Origin: Actinomycetes bacterium
GTDB taxonomy: Bacteria > Actinomycetota > Acidimicrobiia > Acidimicrobiales > RAAP-2
DNA length: 21,025 nucleotides
Reading direction: 5' to 3'
Assembly: GCA_021784205.1 (NCBI GenBank)
Contig: JAJXTB010000038.1
Span: 1-21,025 of the forward strand
The notes under the pieces are model-generated. The model did not search any database. It was not told the DNA's origin and saw only the letters and a list, made by a program, of their open reading frames with translations. Position 1 is the first letter of the stretch, and each line of letters starts with the position of its first letter. Shown here piece by piece: positions 7,438 to 14,325 of this stretch. Both the position numbers and the translations under genes were made by a program.

Positions 7438-7902
7438 TCACGAGGCGAGCGAGCGCATCTCGGGCAGGGCCGCGGCGATGTCGAACAACTCCTGGTCTCG
7501 ATCCCACGTGAGGTGTTCTCGAACGCGTCCGAGTGGCAGCCAGACGAGGTCGTCGACCTCGTCGTTGGGCTCGAAGTCGCCGTCGTCGACGACCATGAGG
7601 TAGTACGCGACGATCTTGGGTCGGCCCTTGCGGTGCGTGTAGTTCGTCGTGCCGATGAAGCGCACCACCCGGCAGTGCATCGAGGTCTCCTCGAGCACCT
7701 CGCGCAGCGCGGCCTGTTCGAAGGTCTCCCCGCCGTCCAGCTTGCCTTTGGGGAACGTCCAGTCGCCGCGCGACTCGCGGTAGATGCACGCGATCTCGGT
7801 GTGACCCGCCGCGGTGACGCGCATGATGATGCCGCCGGCGGCGCGGATCAAGTCGCTCGGCGCGTCGCGCGGGATGATCAGTTCGCCCGTCATGAGGTAC
7901 AC
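7438..7902 (-). CDS. NUDIX hydrolase
   Basis: NUDIX enzymes cleave nucleoside diphosphates linked to another group, with Mg2+ held by the Nudix box. The box is present at about residues 53-75 as GKLDGGETFEQAALREV followed by LEETS. It fits Gx5Ex7REUxEE, with Ser replacing the usual final Gly. Upstream WTFPKGKL is typical of members acting on diadenosine polyphosphates or damaged nucleotides (MutT/DIPP-like), but the substrate is not determinable. The start is uncertain. GTG at 7902 lies seven bases after a TACCGT -10-like box, which suits a leaderless mRNA. ATG at 7893, three codons later, is the alternative. A reading from 7995 is open but would overlap the promoter of the divergent permease gene, so I rejected it. 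Confidence 0.9.
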   Translation of the reverse strand: MYLMTGELIIPRDAPSDLIRAAGGIIMRVTAAGHTEIACIYRESRGDWTFPKGKLDGGETFEQAALREVLEETSMHCRVVRFIGTTNYTHRKGRPKIVAYYLMVVDDGDFEPNDEVDDLVWLPLGRVREHLTWDRDQELFDIAAALPEMRSLAS

Positions 7903-7909
7903 GTCGCTA

Positions 7910-7915
7910 ACGGTA
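7910..7915 (-). promoter_or_regulatory. -10 box of the NUDIX gene (leaderless-type)
   Basis: TACCGT on the minus strand ends seven bases before the GTG at 7902. No ribosome binding site lies between. Confidence 0.45.
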
Positions 7916-7981
7916 GAGCACGCACGATGCCACCAACGGTATTCGATGACGCGGTCAGAAGTGGCACACGGAGCACCTCCG

Positions 7982-7987
7982 TAGAGT
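7982..7987 (+). promoter_or_regulatory. -10 box of the TauE/SafE gene (leaderless-type)
   Basis: TAGAGT ends seven bases before the ATG at 7995, so transcription would start at or beside the start codon. The divergent NUDIX promoter lies about 70 bases away. Confidence 0.55.
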
Positions 7988-7994
7988 AGTGACA

Positions 7995-8768
7995 ATGCTC
8001 TCGGTCTCCCTCGCGCTGCCGTGGCGTCTGGTGATCTATCTGATCGCCGGGGTGGCCGCAGGAATGGCGAACGGAATCGCCGGTGGCGGCACCTTCATCA
8101 CCTTCCCGACCATGCTCGCGATGGGCGTGGGGGCGCTGCAGGCCAACGTCTCCTCGACGGTCGGCGTGGTGCCCAGTTACTTCGGCGGTATCCGGGGATT
8201 CCGCGAGGAGATCCGCCGCCACTCGGCCATCGTCGCCTCGCTCGCCCCGATCTGTCTCGCGGGGACCCTCATCGGCACGGCGCTGCTGCTGCTCGGATCG
8301 CCGCGGGCCTTCGAGGCCGTCGTCCCGTGGCTGATCGGCGTCGCCACCGTCGTCTACGCCCTCTCGCCGCGGATCACCGCGCGGCTCGCCCACCTCGACC
8401 ACCACCACCCGTCACGCCGGCGGGTCCTGTTCATCGGGGTCTTCCTCGGCTCGATCTACGGCGGCTACTTCGGCGCGGGCCTGGGCATCGTGCTGCTCGC
8501 CATCATGGCCGTGGCCCTACCCCTCGAACTGGGCGAGTTGCAGGGACTGCGTAACCTCCTGTCGCTCATCATCAACGTGGTGGCCGCGGCGGTCTTTCTC
8601 GTGCGCGGCCACCTCGCCCAGGAGGCGATCTACATGATCCTGGTGGGCACCCTGGTCGGCGGGTGGCTGGGCACCGTGGTCATCCGCCGACTGCGACCGG
8701 CCACCGTGCGCTGGCTGATCGTCGCGATCGGCGCGGCGACGACGGTGCACCTCGCGCTCGGGGCGTGA
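7995..8768 (+). CDS. TauE/SafE family membrane permease
   Basis: This is an integral membrane protein of the TauE/SafE family (COG0730), whose characterised members export sulfite, sulfoacetate or related organic anions. About seven or eight hydrophobic segments cover its 257 residues. The N-terminal helix has the diagnostic glycine pattern in AGVAAGMANGIAGGGTF. It recurs in the second half as GVFLGSIYGGYFGAGLGIVLL, reflecting the internal duplication of the family. ATG at 7995 is preferred over GTG at 7989 because it lies seven bases after a TAGAGT box. A DUF4395 gene follows 37 bases later on the same strand. The substrate is unknown; sulfur compounds are the usual guess. Confidence 0.9.
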   Translation: MLSVSLALPWRLVIYLIAGVAAGMANGIAGGGTFITFPTMLAMGVGALQANVSSTVGVVPSYFGGIRGFREEIRRHSAIVASLAPICLAGTLIGTALLLLGSPRAFEAVVPWLIGVATVVYALSPRITARLAHLDHHHPSRRRVLFIGVFLGSIYGGYFGAGLGIVLLAIMAVALPLELGELQGLRNLLSLIINVVAAAVFLVRGHLAQEAIYMILVGTLVGGWLGTVVIRRLRPATVRWLIVAIGAATTVHLALGA

Positions 8769-8792
8769 GTAGCGAATTGTTGACTATTCCAC

Positions 8793-8798
8793 TAGGGT
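8793..8798 (+). promoter_or_regulatory. -10 box of the DUF4395 gene (leaderless-type)
   Basis: TAGGGT ends seven bases before the ATG at 8806. A TTGACT nearby (8780-8785) is too close to serve as its -35. Confidence 0.45.
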
Positions 8799-8805
8799 TT
8801 GTGGG

Positions 8806-9318
8806 ATGAAGAGGCTGCTCTCGTTCCCCAACCCCGTCAATGACGCCGCGGCGCGCACCGTCGCGCTCGGCGTCGTGGCGATGGCGCTCAGCGCCCTCGT
8901 CGGAGACGTGCGATGGATGATGGTCCCGCTGACCTACGGGTTCGTGGCTCGCGTCTTCACGGGACCGACGCTCTCGCCGCTCGGTCAGTTCGCGACCCGG
9001 GTCGCCGGGCCCCGCCTGACGGCCTGGCGCCGCGAGGTTCCCGGTCCGCCCAAGCGCTTCGCCCAGGGCATCGGCGCGGCGTTCACGCTCGCCACGAGCG
9101 TGGTCTGGCTGAGCGTCGGCTGGTCGGTCGCGCGCTGGATCCTGGTGCCGCTCATCGCCGCGGCGTCCCTGGAGGGGTTCTTCGGCTACTGCGTCGGGTG
9201 CGCGATCTTTGGCCAGTTGATGCGTTTCGGCGTGGTCCCGCCCTCGATCTGCGCCGAGTGCGGTGACCTGCGCCAGCGCTACGCGGCCGCGGGCTACGCC
9301 GTCACCGACGAAAGTTGA
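8806..9318 (+). CDS. DUF4395 family membrane protein with two CxxC motifs
   Basis: This is a small membrane protein of 170 residues matching DUF4395 by its opening FPNPVNDAAARTVAL, the FTGPTLSPLGQFATRV segment and PPKRFAQGIGAAFTL. Hydrophobic stretches at about 18-34, 37-50, 92-107 and 110-128 suggest three or four membrane passes. Two CxxC pairs sit near the C-terminus: CVGC (129-132), conserved in the family, and CAEC (149-152). Such pairs could bind a metal or carry redox or sulfur chemistry. The function of DUF4395 is not established. Its place directly after a TauE/SafE permease suggests a joint role in handling a sulfur compound, but each gene appears to have its own -10 box. Confidence 0.85.
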   Translation: MKRLLSFPNPVNDAAARTVALGVVAMALSALVGDVRWMMVPLTYGFVARVFTGPTLSPLGQFATRVAGPRLTAWRREVPGPPKRFAQGIGAAFTLATSVVWLSVGWSVARWILVPLIAAASLEGFFGYCVGCAIFGQLMRFGVVPPSICAECGDLRQRYAAAGYAVTDES

Positions 9319-9350
9319 CCGACTGCGCGCAACGCCCGCGACGAGTTTTC

Positions 9351-9356
9351 TAGGCT
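9351..9356 (+). promoter_or_regulatory. -10 box of the S53 peptidase gene (leaderless-type)
   Basis: TAGGCT ends six bases before the GTG at 9363, with no Shine-Dalgarno sequence between. Confidence 0.5.
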
Positions 9357-9362
9357 GGCCGG

Positions 9363-11705
9363 GTGAACCACCGATTCCCCCACCTCGCGGCACTCGTGGC
9401 CGGCGCGATCGCACTCGTCGCCGGACTCGTGCCGCTCGCGAGTGCCGAGGGCGCCCAGGCCCGCGTCGTCGTCGCCCGGCCGCTCGCCATCCCGTCCACG
9501 TACTCGAGCGTCGCCGGACCGATCGCCACCTCCTTTGACGTCGCGCTCGCCGAGCCCCACCCCGCGGCCCTCACGGCGTTCATCGCTCAGCTGACCGACC
9601 CCGCGTCCGCCAACTACCGACACTTCCTCACGACCGCCCAGTTCGCCGCGCGCTTTGGCGCACGCGCCGGCGTCGTCGACGCGGTGCGCAGGTACTTCAC
9701 GTCCTTTCACCTGCGCGTCGGCGCACTGAGCCGCGGGCGCATCATCCTGCCCGTCAGTGGATCGACGACCGACATCGCCCGGGCCTTCTCGGCGTCGGTC
9801 GCGACGGTTCGCACCGGCGAGCACCTCGCGGCCCAGTTCGTCACGCCAGCGACGCTGCCCGCGCCGATCGCCCACGACGTTCGCGCCGTGGCGGGGCTCT
9901 CGACCGTTGTCACCCCGCACGCCCTCTCGCTGACGCGACGCCTCGTGGGTCACGCCACCGTGCCGACCTCGTGTTCGAGCGCGACGGGCGGCCAGTCGCC
10001 GTCGGCGACCACGCCCAATTCCCTCGGTGGCTACAGCGCCCAACAGCAGGCCCGCCTCTACGGCCTCGACACCGCGTGGGCGAACGGCTTCACCGGCGCG
10101 GGCCAGACGATCGCGGTCTACGAACTCGCCAACTACAGCCCGAGCGACCTGTCGACCTACGAGACCTGCTACGGCCTGAGCCCGAAGGTCCTCACCGTCA
10201 AGGTCGACGGCGGTGCCACCGGGGCCTATAGCGACGAGGCGACCCTCGACGTCGAGGAGGCGTCGGTACTCGCCCCGGGGGCGACCATCGCGGTCTACAC
10301 CGCACCGAACAACTCCGCGGGCCCGATCGACGCGTACCAGCGCATCGCCGACGACAACACCGCGTCGGTCGTCACGACGTCGTGGGGCACCTGCGAACAG
10401 GACCCCAGCGGAGCGGTGAACGCCGAACAGGCGATCTTCGAGCAGATGGCGGCCCAGGGTCAGACCGTGGTGGCGGCGGCGGGTGACAATGGCTCCTCGG
10501 ACTGCAGCGGTATCACGAACAACTCGCCCGCAGTCGACGATCCCGCATCCCAGCCCCTGGTCACCGGGGTCGGCGGACTGACCGTGAACAACATCGCGCC
10601 GCTCAACGAGACCGTGTGGAACTCGGGTTCGGGCGCCGGCGGCGCCGGTGGCGGCGGGGTGTCGTCGCTGTGGTCGCGACCCTCGTGGCAGAGCGCCCCG
10701 GGGATCGCGCCGGGCGAGCCGATGCGCCTCGTGCCCGACCTCTCGGTCATGGCCGATCCGTCGACCGGGTTCATCCAGTACTTCACCGGTACGGGGGTGG
10801 TCGATTGCGGCACGAACTGCGGGTCGGGGTGGTCGAGTATCGGCGGCACGTCGATCGGCGCGCCGCTCGTGAGCGCACTGGTCGCCGTCGCCGCCGATCA
10901 GTGCGGGGTGAACCGGCTCGGGCTGATCAACCCCGCGCTCTACGCCATGGCCACGACGGGCTTTAACGACGTGACGACCGGCAACAACGACATCTTCCAC
11001 GTCGGCGTCTACAACGCCGGGCCCGGGTACGACATGGCGTCCGGACTCGGCAGCCCGAACGCGACGACCTTCATGAGCGGTCTGTGTCCCATCGCCTTCG
11101 ACGCGAACGCGAGCACCGCGACGGTGTCGACCACTCGGCTGCGCGCGAACGCGTCGGCGACCGTCTCCTTCTCGCTGCGCAACCAAGCCGGCGGACCCGT
11201 GTCCGACGCGTCGGTGAGCGTCAACGCCAGCGCCCCCAGCGGAACGGTGCTCTTCAACGCCGACCCCACGAGCGACACCGGGGCGGGCAGCGCGGCGTAC
11301 TCGGTCACCACCGACGCGAGCGGCGCGGGATCGGTGAACGTCTCGAGCTCCCAGCCCGGTCCGCTCTCGGTGACGGTCACCTATCAGAGCACCACGTTGC
11401 TCAACACCGTCATCACGGTCGCCGCGTCGTTGACGCCGCTCGCCGCGCCGACGATCACGCGCGTGGTGCCACTCGTCGGCGGCGCCCAGGTGTTCACCGC
11501 GGTTCCCCCCTCGATCACGGTTGGCGCCTTCCAGTATTCGCTCAACGGCGGACGTTCGTGGAACCGGGCCCCGATGCGCGGTGCGGCGATCGTCATCGAT
11601 CACCTCGCCGCCAACGTGACCTATCACGTCATCGTTCGCTACGTCGCCGCCAATCGACGCAGTCCCTCGTCCAAGCCAACGATCGTCACCGCTCGGATCG
11701 GGTAA
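9363..11705 (+). CDS. Secreted S53 family serine-carboxyl peptidase (sedolisin/kumamolisin-like) with C-terminal Ig/FnIII-like domains
   Basis: This is a secreted endopeptidase of the acid-active sedolisin family. A Sec signal peptide occupies residues 1-30 (HLAALVAGAIALVAGLVPLASA). A pro-kumamolisin-type activation domain follows (about 45-190, with NYRHFLTTAQFAARFGA). The catalytic domain runs from about 220 to 575. The Ser-Glu-Asp triad is visible: Glu292 and Asp296 in SDEATLDVEEA, the oxyanion Asp375 in AAAGDNGSSDC, and Ser497 in GGTSIGAP. The calcium site is Asp536-Val537 plus the AGPGYDMASGLGSP loop. After residue 580 there is an Ig-like repeat (VSFSLRNQAGGPVSDASVSV) and then a fibronectin III-like domain (about 692-780) that may anchor or bind substrate. 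The precursor appears catalytically complete. The start is GTG at 9363, leaderless-type. It is followed by another secreted-protein gene on the same strand. Confidence 0.93.
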   Translation: MNHRFPHLAALVAGAIALVAGLVPLASAEGAQARVVVARPLAIPSTYSSVAGPIATSFDVALAEPHPAALTAFIAQLTDPASANYRHFLTTAQFAARFGARAGVVDAVRRYFTSFHLRVGALSRGRIILPVSGSTTDIARAFSASVATVRTGEHLAAQFVTPATLPAPIAHDVRAVAGLSTVVTPHALSLTRRLVGHATVPTSCSSATGGQSPSATTPNSLGGYSAQQQARLYGLDTAWANGFTGAGQTIAVYELANYSPSDLSTYETCYGLSPKVLTVKVDGGATGAYSDEATLDVEEASVLAPGATIAVYTAPNNSAGPIDAYQRIADDNTASVVTTSWGTCEQDPSGAVNAEQAIFEQMAAQGQTVVAAAGDNGSSDCSGITNNSPAVDDPASQPLVTGVGGLTVNNIAPLNETVWNSGSGAGGAGGGGVSSLWSRPSWQSAPGIAPGEPMRLVPDLSVMADPSTGFIQYFTGTGVVDCGTNCGSGWSSIGGTSIGAPLVSALVAVAADQCGVNRLGLINPALYAMATTGFNDVTTGNNDIFHVGVYNAGPGYDMASGLGSPNATTFMSGLCPIAFDANASTATVSTTRLRANASATVSFSLRNQAGGPVSDASVSVNASAPSGTVLFNADPTSDTGAGSAAYSVTTDASGAGSVNVSSSQPGPLSVTVTYQSTTLLNTVITVAASLTPLAAPTITRVVPLVGGAQVFTAVPPSITVGAFQYSLNGGRSWNRAPMRGAAIVIDHLAANVTYHVIVRYVAANRRSPSSKPTIVTARIG

Positions 11706-11749
11706 GCGCGTAGGTGCGGTGGCGCTCGAAACCAGCGAGACCCCGCCCG

Positions 11750-11755
11750 TAGACT
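11750..11755 (+). promoter_or_regulatory. -10 box of the large secreted protein gene
   Basis: TAGACT ends six bases before an ATC codon at 11762 that opens the apparent signal peptide. The spacing is the same as for other leaderless genes here, but the start codon is non-canonical. Confidence 0.4.
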
Positions 11756-11833
11756 GCGGGTATCACAAGACGACGAACGACCCCCGCTTCACGTAGTCGC
11801 GCGCCGCTGACCCGACTCGTCCTCGTTGGCGCG

Positions 11834-13948
11834 ATGCTCGGCGCCGGCCTGCTCAGCGTCGGCGCCCACGTCGGCGGGGCGACGGGACCATCGACGAACG
11901 CCGGCCCGGCGGGCCTGCCGCTCTATGAGTTCCTCAACAACGGAACGGGTCCGCTGCCGTGGAACGCTCAGTCGATGAAGGCCGCGGTGAACAACTCGAC
12001 GATGATCGGCGGTCCGCACGGCACCAGCAACGGCACGATCGGAGCCATCGCCTATCGAACGGCGAACAACGACGTCGCACTGCTCACCCAGTCGACGACG
12101 GGAACGAGTCACTGGGCCGACCTCTCGGTCGGCCTCGACGCCCCGGCGCCCGCGGCCGACCCGATTCCCTTCATCGACCCGTCGGGCGCCGTTGACGTGC
12201 TCTACGTCGACGCCAACGGTCATCTCATCATGCTGAGTCAAAACGATCCGGCGACCTCGACGTGGGTCCACACCCACCCCGGCCAGGCGTGGCACGCCAC
12301 GGTCGCCACCGACCTGAGCGCGATCACCGCCACGACGTTCGCGCCGGGTCTGGCCAACGTCGTCGTCAACGGGCAGACCGCCCTGGTCGCCGCGCGCACC
12401 GCGCTCAACACGATCGAGGTCTTCTCGTTGGCCTGGAACAGCGCCGCACCGATCCCCTACGTCACGGGCGCGCCCGTCAACCTCACCCAGGTCGCCCGCG
12501 CCGTCAAGTCCTCCAGTGACCCCGTCGTCGTCCCCGGACCGATCCCCGCCGTGGCCGCGACGGCCGCCAACGGCGACCTGCAGGTGTTCTCGGTCAACCC
12601 CGCGAACCCCTCGTCCTGGTTGGTTCAAGACGTCACCCGCATGACCGGGGGGCCGCGCCTGCGCGGACCCCTCGCCGCGTCCTCGTCGGCTACGAGCGTC
12701 TTCGTCGCGGCGCTCAGCCCGCTCGGCTCGGTCGAACTCTTCAGCGCACCCCTGACGACCTTCAACCAGAGCACGACCTTCGCCCCGGCCCAGGCCACCA
12801 CGACCACGTCAACGACGACGCCCGGCACCACGACGACGGGAACGACGACGACCACGATTGGCAATCCGACCCCGACGTTCCCCTGGACGGTACTCAACGT
12901 GACGGCCGTCGCGTCGGGCTCGCCACCGCTCGCTGGCTCGCTCTACTTGAGTGTGACCCCGACCCAGGTCACCATCGCCGGCCAGGCCGCCAACTGGGGT
13001 GACCTCTTCGTGCTCTCGAGCTCGAGCGGCTTCGTGCCGTGGACCGCAACGGACGTATCGGTGACCGCGGGGAGCTCGGCGCGAACCGTCGGCGCCGTCG
13101 TCACGGGTCTCGTGCTCAACGGCTCGTTGAGCCTCTACGCCGCCGGCGTCAGCTCGCCGCCGCCCCAGGGGGTCGGCGTGTACGCCATACCCTTCAGCAA
13201 GTGGACGCAGTCGGTGATCGACGGGTGGCCGATCGTGAGCGAGACCGGCGGCCTGGGCACGACTAGTTCGCCCTGGGTGGGCTTCACCAGCGCCGCGAGC
13301 GTCGCGACGTCACCGGACTTTCTCATGGGCCAGAGCATCTACAACGCCCACAAGCGCGTGACCTGGCTCTCGTTCTGGACGGTCAGCGGACCGTTGTCGG
13401 GCGAGACGGTGGCGCCCGGCACCTACTACCGGCACGGCTTTGCCGCCGGGGCGTGGGTCGCCACCCAGATCGACCAGTATCGCAGCCTCGGAGTCGGTCT
13501 CAAGCCCGACTGGGTGATCCTGGACCCGGAGGGCTATCCCGACTCCCACTCGGGCCTGGACGCCCCCGGAGGGGCGTCCAACGCCACGATGGCCCAGTAC
13601 GCCACGTACTGGTCGTCGATGCTGAACGGCTGGTCGGCCGGCATCGCCTCGGTGGACCCCTCACTCAACGCGGGCGTGTACGCCTCGCAGTCCGAGTACC
13701 GGAACTACCACCTCGCCAACGCGCCGATGCCGGTCTTCGTCGCGCTGGCCTTCGGCGGCGGCGGACCCGTGCCGGTCCTGGGCACCCGGGGCAGCAACAT
13801 CCGCGGCTACATCGCCTTCAGCGCGGCCTGCTCGCCCAGCACGACCCTGGCGAGCGAGGAGTCGACGCTGCTCAATCCCCCGTGGTCCGGGCAGTTCAAC
13901 ACGCTCCAATTCAACGCTGGCGTCTACTGTCCGCCCGCCGCGGCCTAA
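11834..13948 (+). CDS. Large secreted protein: propeller-like repeats, Thr-rich linker, possible glycoside-hydrolase-like C-terminus
   Basis: I do not recognise this as a named family. The coordinates use the first canonical in-frame start (ATG 11834), but the open frame continues upstream to a stop at 11750. Codons from 11762 encode a basic stretch, TRRRTTPASRSRAPLTR, that completes a signal peptide with LVLVGAMLGAGLLSVGA. The true start is therefore probably upstream at ATC or CTG. The mature N-terminal part (to about residue 320) has repeated strands such as GAIAYRTANNDVALLTQ and VDVLYVDANGHLIMLSQ, suggesting a beta-propeller or lectin-like fold. A Thr-rich linker (about 322-341) joins it to a second, similar block. 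The last 250 residues contain DWVILDPEGYPD (559-570) and GVYASQSEYRNY. These resemble the barrel strands of GH25 or DUF1906-type domains, with Asp564 and Glu566 as candidate acids. A cell-wall or surface role is inferred. Confidence 0.7.
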   Translation: MLGAGLLSVGAHVGGATGPSTNAGPAGLPLYEFLNNGTGPLPWNAQSMKAAVNNSTMIGGPHGTSNGTIGAIAYRTANNDVALLTQSTTGTSHWADLSVGLDAPAPAADPIPFIDPSGAVDVLYVDANGHLIMLSQNDPATSTWVHTHPGQAWHATVATDLSAITATTFAPGLANVVVNGQTALVAARTALNTIEVFSLAWNSAAPIPYVTGAPVNLTQVARAVKSSSDPVVVPGPIPAVAATAANGDLQVFSVNPANPSSWLVQDVTRMTGGPRLRGPLAASSSATSVFVAALSPLGSVELFSAPLTTFNQSTTFAPAQATTTTSTTTPGTTTTGTTTTTIGNPTPTFPWTVLNVTAVASGSPPLAGSLYLSVTPTQVTIAGQAANWGDLFVLSSSSGFVPWTATDVSVTAGSSARTVGAVVTGLVLNGSLSLYAAGVSSPPPQGVGVYAIPFSKWTQSVIDGWPIVSETGGLGTTSSPWVGFTSAASVATSPDFLMGQSIYNAHKRVTWLSFWTVSGPLSGETVAPGTYYRHGFAAGAWVATQIDQYRSLGVGLKPDWVILDPEGYPDSHSGLDAPGGASNATMAQYATYWSSMLNGWSAGIASVDPSLNAGVYASQSEYRNYHLANAPMPVFVALAFGGGGPVPVLGTRGSNIRGYIAFSAACSPSTTLASEESTLLNPPWSGQFNTLQFNAGVYCPPAAA
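12797..12856 (+). repeat. ACG/ACC triplet-rich tract encoding a Thr-rich linker
   Basis: These are twenty codons, sixteen of them threonine, made mainly of ACG and ACC triplets with Ser, Pro and Gly interruptions. It looks like a flexible, possibly glycosylated linker between the two halves of the secreted protein. Triplet slippage could vary its length between strains. Confidence 0.8.
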
Positions 13949-13951
13949 TCT
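13946..13951 (+). promoter_or_regulatory. -10 box of the 74-aa protein gene, overlapping the upstream stop codon
   Basis: TAATCT includes the TAA stop of the upstream gene and ends six bases before the GTG at 13958, a leaderless-type arrangement. Confidence 0.5.
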
Positions 13952-13957
13952 GGCCGC

Positions 13958-14182
13958 GTGAGCGACGAGCCGAGCCCCAAGTCCCACGAACTGCGCGACC
14001 GACTGAAGCAGCTGGCCCAGCCGCTCGTTGACTCACTCGACTCGCGACTGCGCGAACAGGTCGACCGCCGCGTCGACGAGCGCGTCGAGGCGATCGTGAA
14101 CGCCCGATTGGCCGTCATCGAGCGCGCGATCGCCGACCTCGACCGGGCGATCACCGACCTCGAGGCGCGTCTAGAGCGCTAG
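13958..14182 (+). CDS. Small charged helical (coiled-coil) protein, function unknown
   Basis: This is a 74-residue protein with no recognisable family. After a short polar start (MSDEPSPKSHELRDR) nearly the whole chain has heptad-like spacing of Leu, Val and Ile among alternating Arg, Glu and Asp. Examples are LREQVDRRVDERVEAIVNAR and LDRAITDLEARLER. It should form a long amphipathic helix or coiled coil. There is no signal peptide, membrane segment or cysteine. The GTG start lies six bases after a TAATCT box, only nine bases past the upstream stop. The stop codon at 14180-14182 overlaps the stop of a tiny gene on the opposite strand. The strong codon bias and promoter-like start suggest a real gene, but only comparison can confirm it. 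Confidence 0.65.
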   Translation: MSDEPSPKSHELRDRLKQLAQPLVDSLDSRLREQVDRRVDERVEAIVNARLAVIERAIADLDRAITDLEARLER

Positions 14183-14280
14183 CCGCGTCGCTCACGGTCG
14201 CGGCGAATCGCGAAGCGCACGACGAGCACGCTGAGTACGACTACGGCGACGACGAAGAACGTGAAGACGGCAACGAACAC
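14179..14280 (-). CDS. 33-residue single-pass membrane miniprotein
   Basis: This is a short open frame on the minus strand beginning GTG at 14280. It encodes about twenty mostly hydrophobic residues (FVAVFTFFVVAVVVLSVLVV), then a basic tail (RFAIRRDRERRG) and a stop. The topology expected is N-out/C-in from the positive tail. A TAGCGT box (14287-14292) ends six bases before the GTG, the same spacing as at other leaderless starts here. Its stop (14179-14181) overlaps the stop of the convergent 74-residue gene. The helix-plus-basic-tail design is typical of small membrane proteins that regulate larger complexes. No family is recognised. The GTC-rich composition could produce such a helix by chance, but the promoter position argues otherwise. 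Confidence 0.55.
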   Translation of the reverse strand: MFVAVFTFFVVAVVVLSVLVVRFAIRRDRERRG

Positions 14281-14286
14281 GGCGTC

Positions 14287-14292
14287 ACGCTA
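14287..14292 (-). promoter_or_regulatory. -10 box of the membrane miniprotein gene (leaderless-type)
   Basis: TAGCGT on the minus strand ends six bases before the GTG at 14280. Confidence 0.45.
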
Positions 14293-14325
14293 GGCACGTG
14301 TCACACGCGAGCGCAAGAGTGGCTC

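Noticed and set aside
8780..8785. TTGACT as a -35 for the DUF4395 gene
   Set aside because: It lies seven bases from TAGGGT, not about 17, so the two cannot be one promoter.
9294..11627. 777-codon minus-strand open frame
   Set aside because: It is entirely antisense to the S53 peptidase, whose catalytic residues are all in place. The Arg/Gly/Asp-rich translation has no domain.
11741..11761. Weak hairpin (CCCGC...GCGGG) after the S53 gene as a terminator
   Set aside because: The stem is only five base pairs, has no T-run, and overlaps the putative TAGACT promoter box of the next gene.
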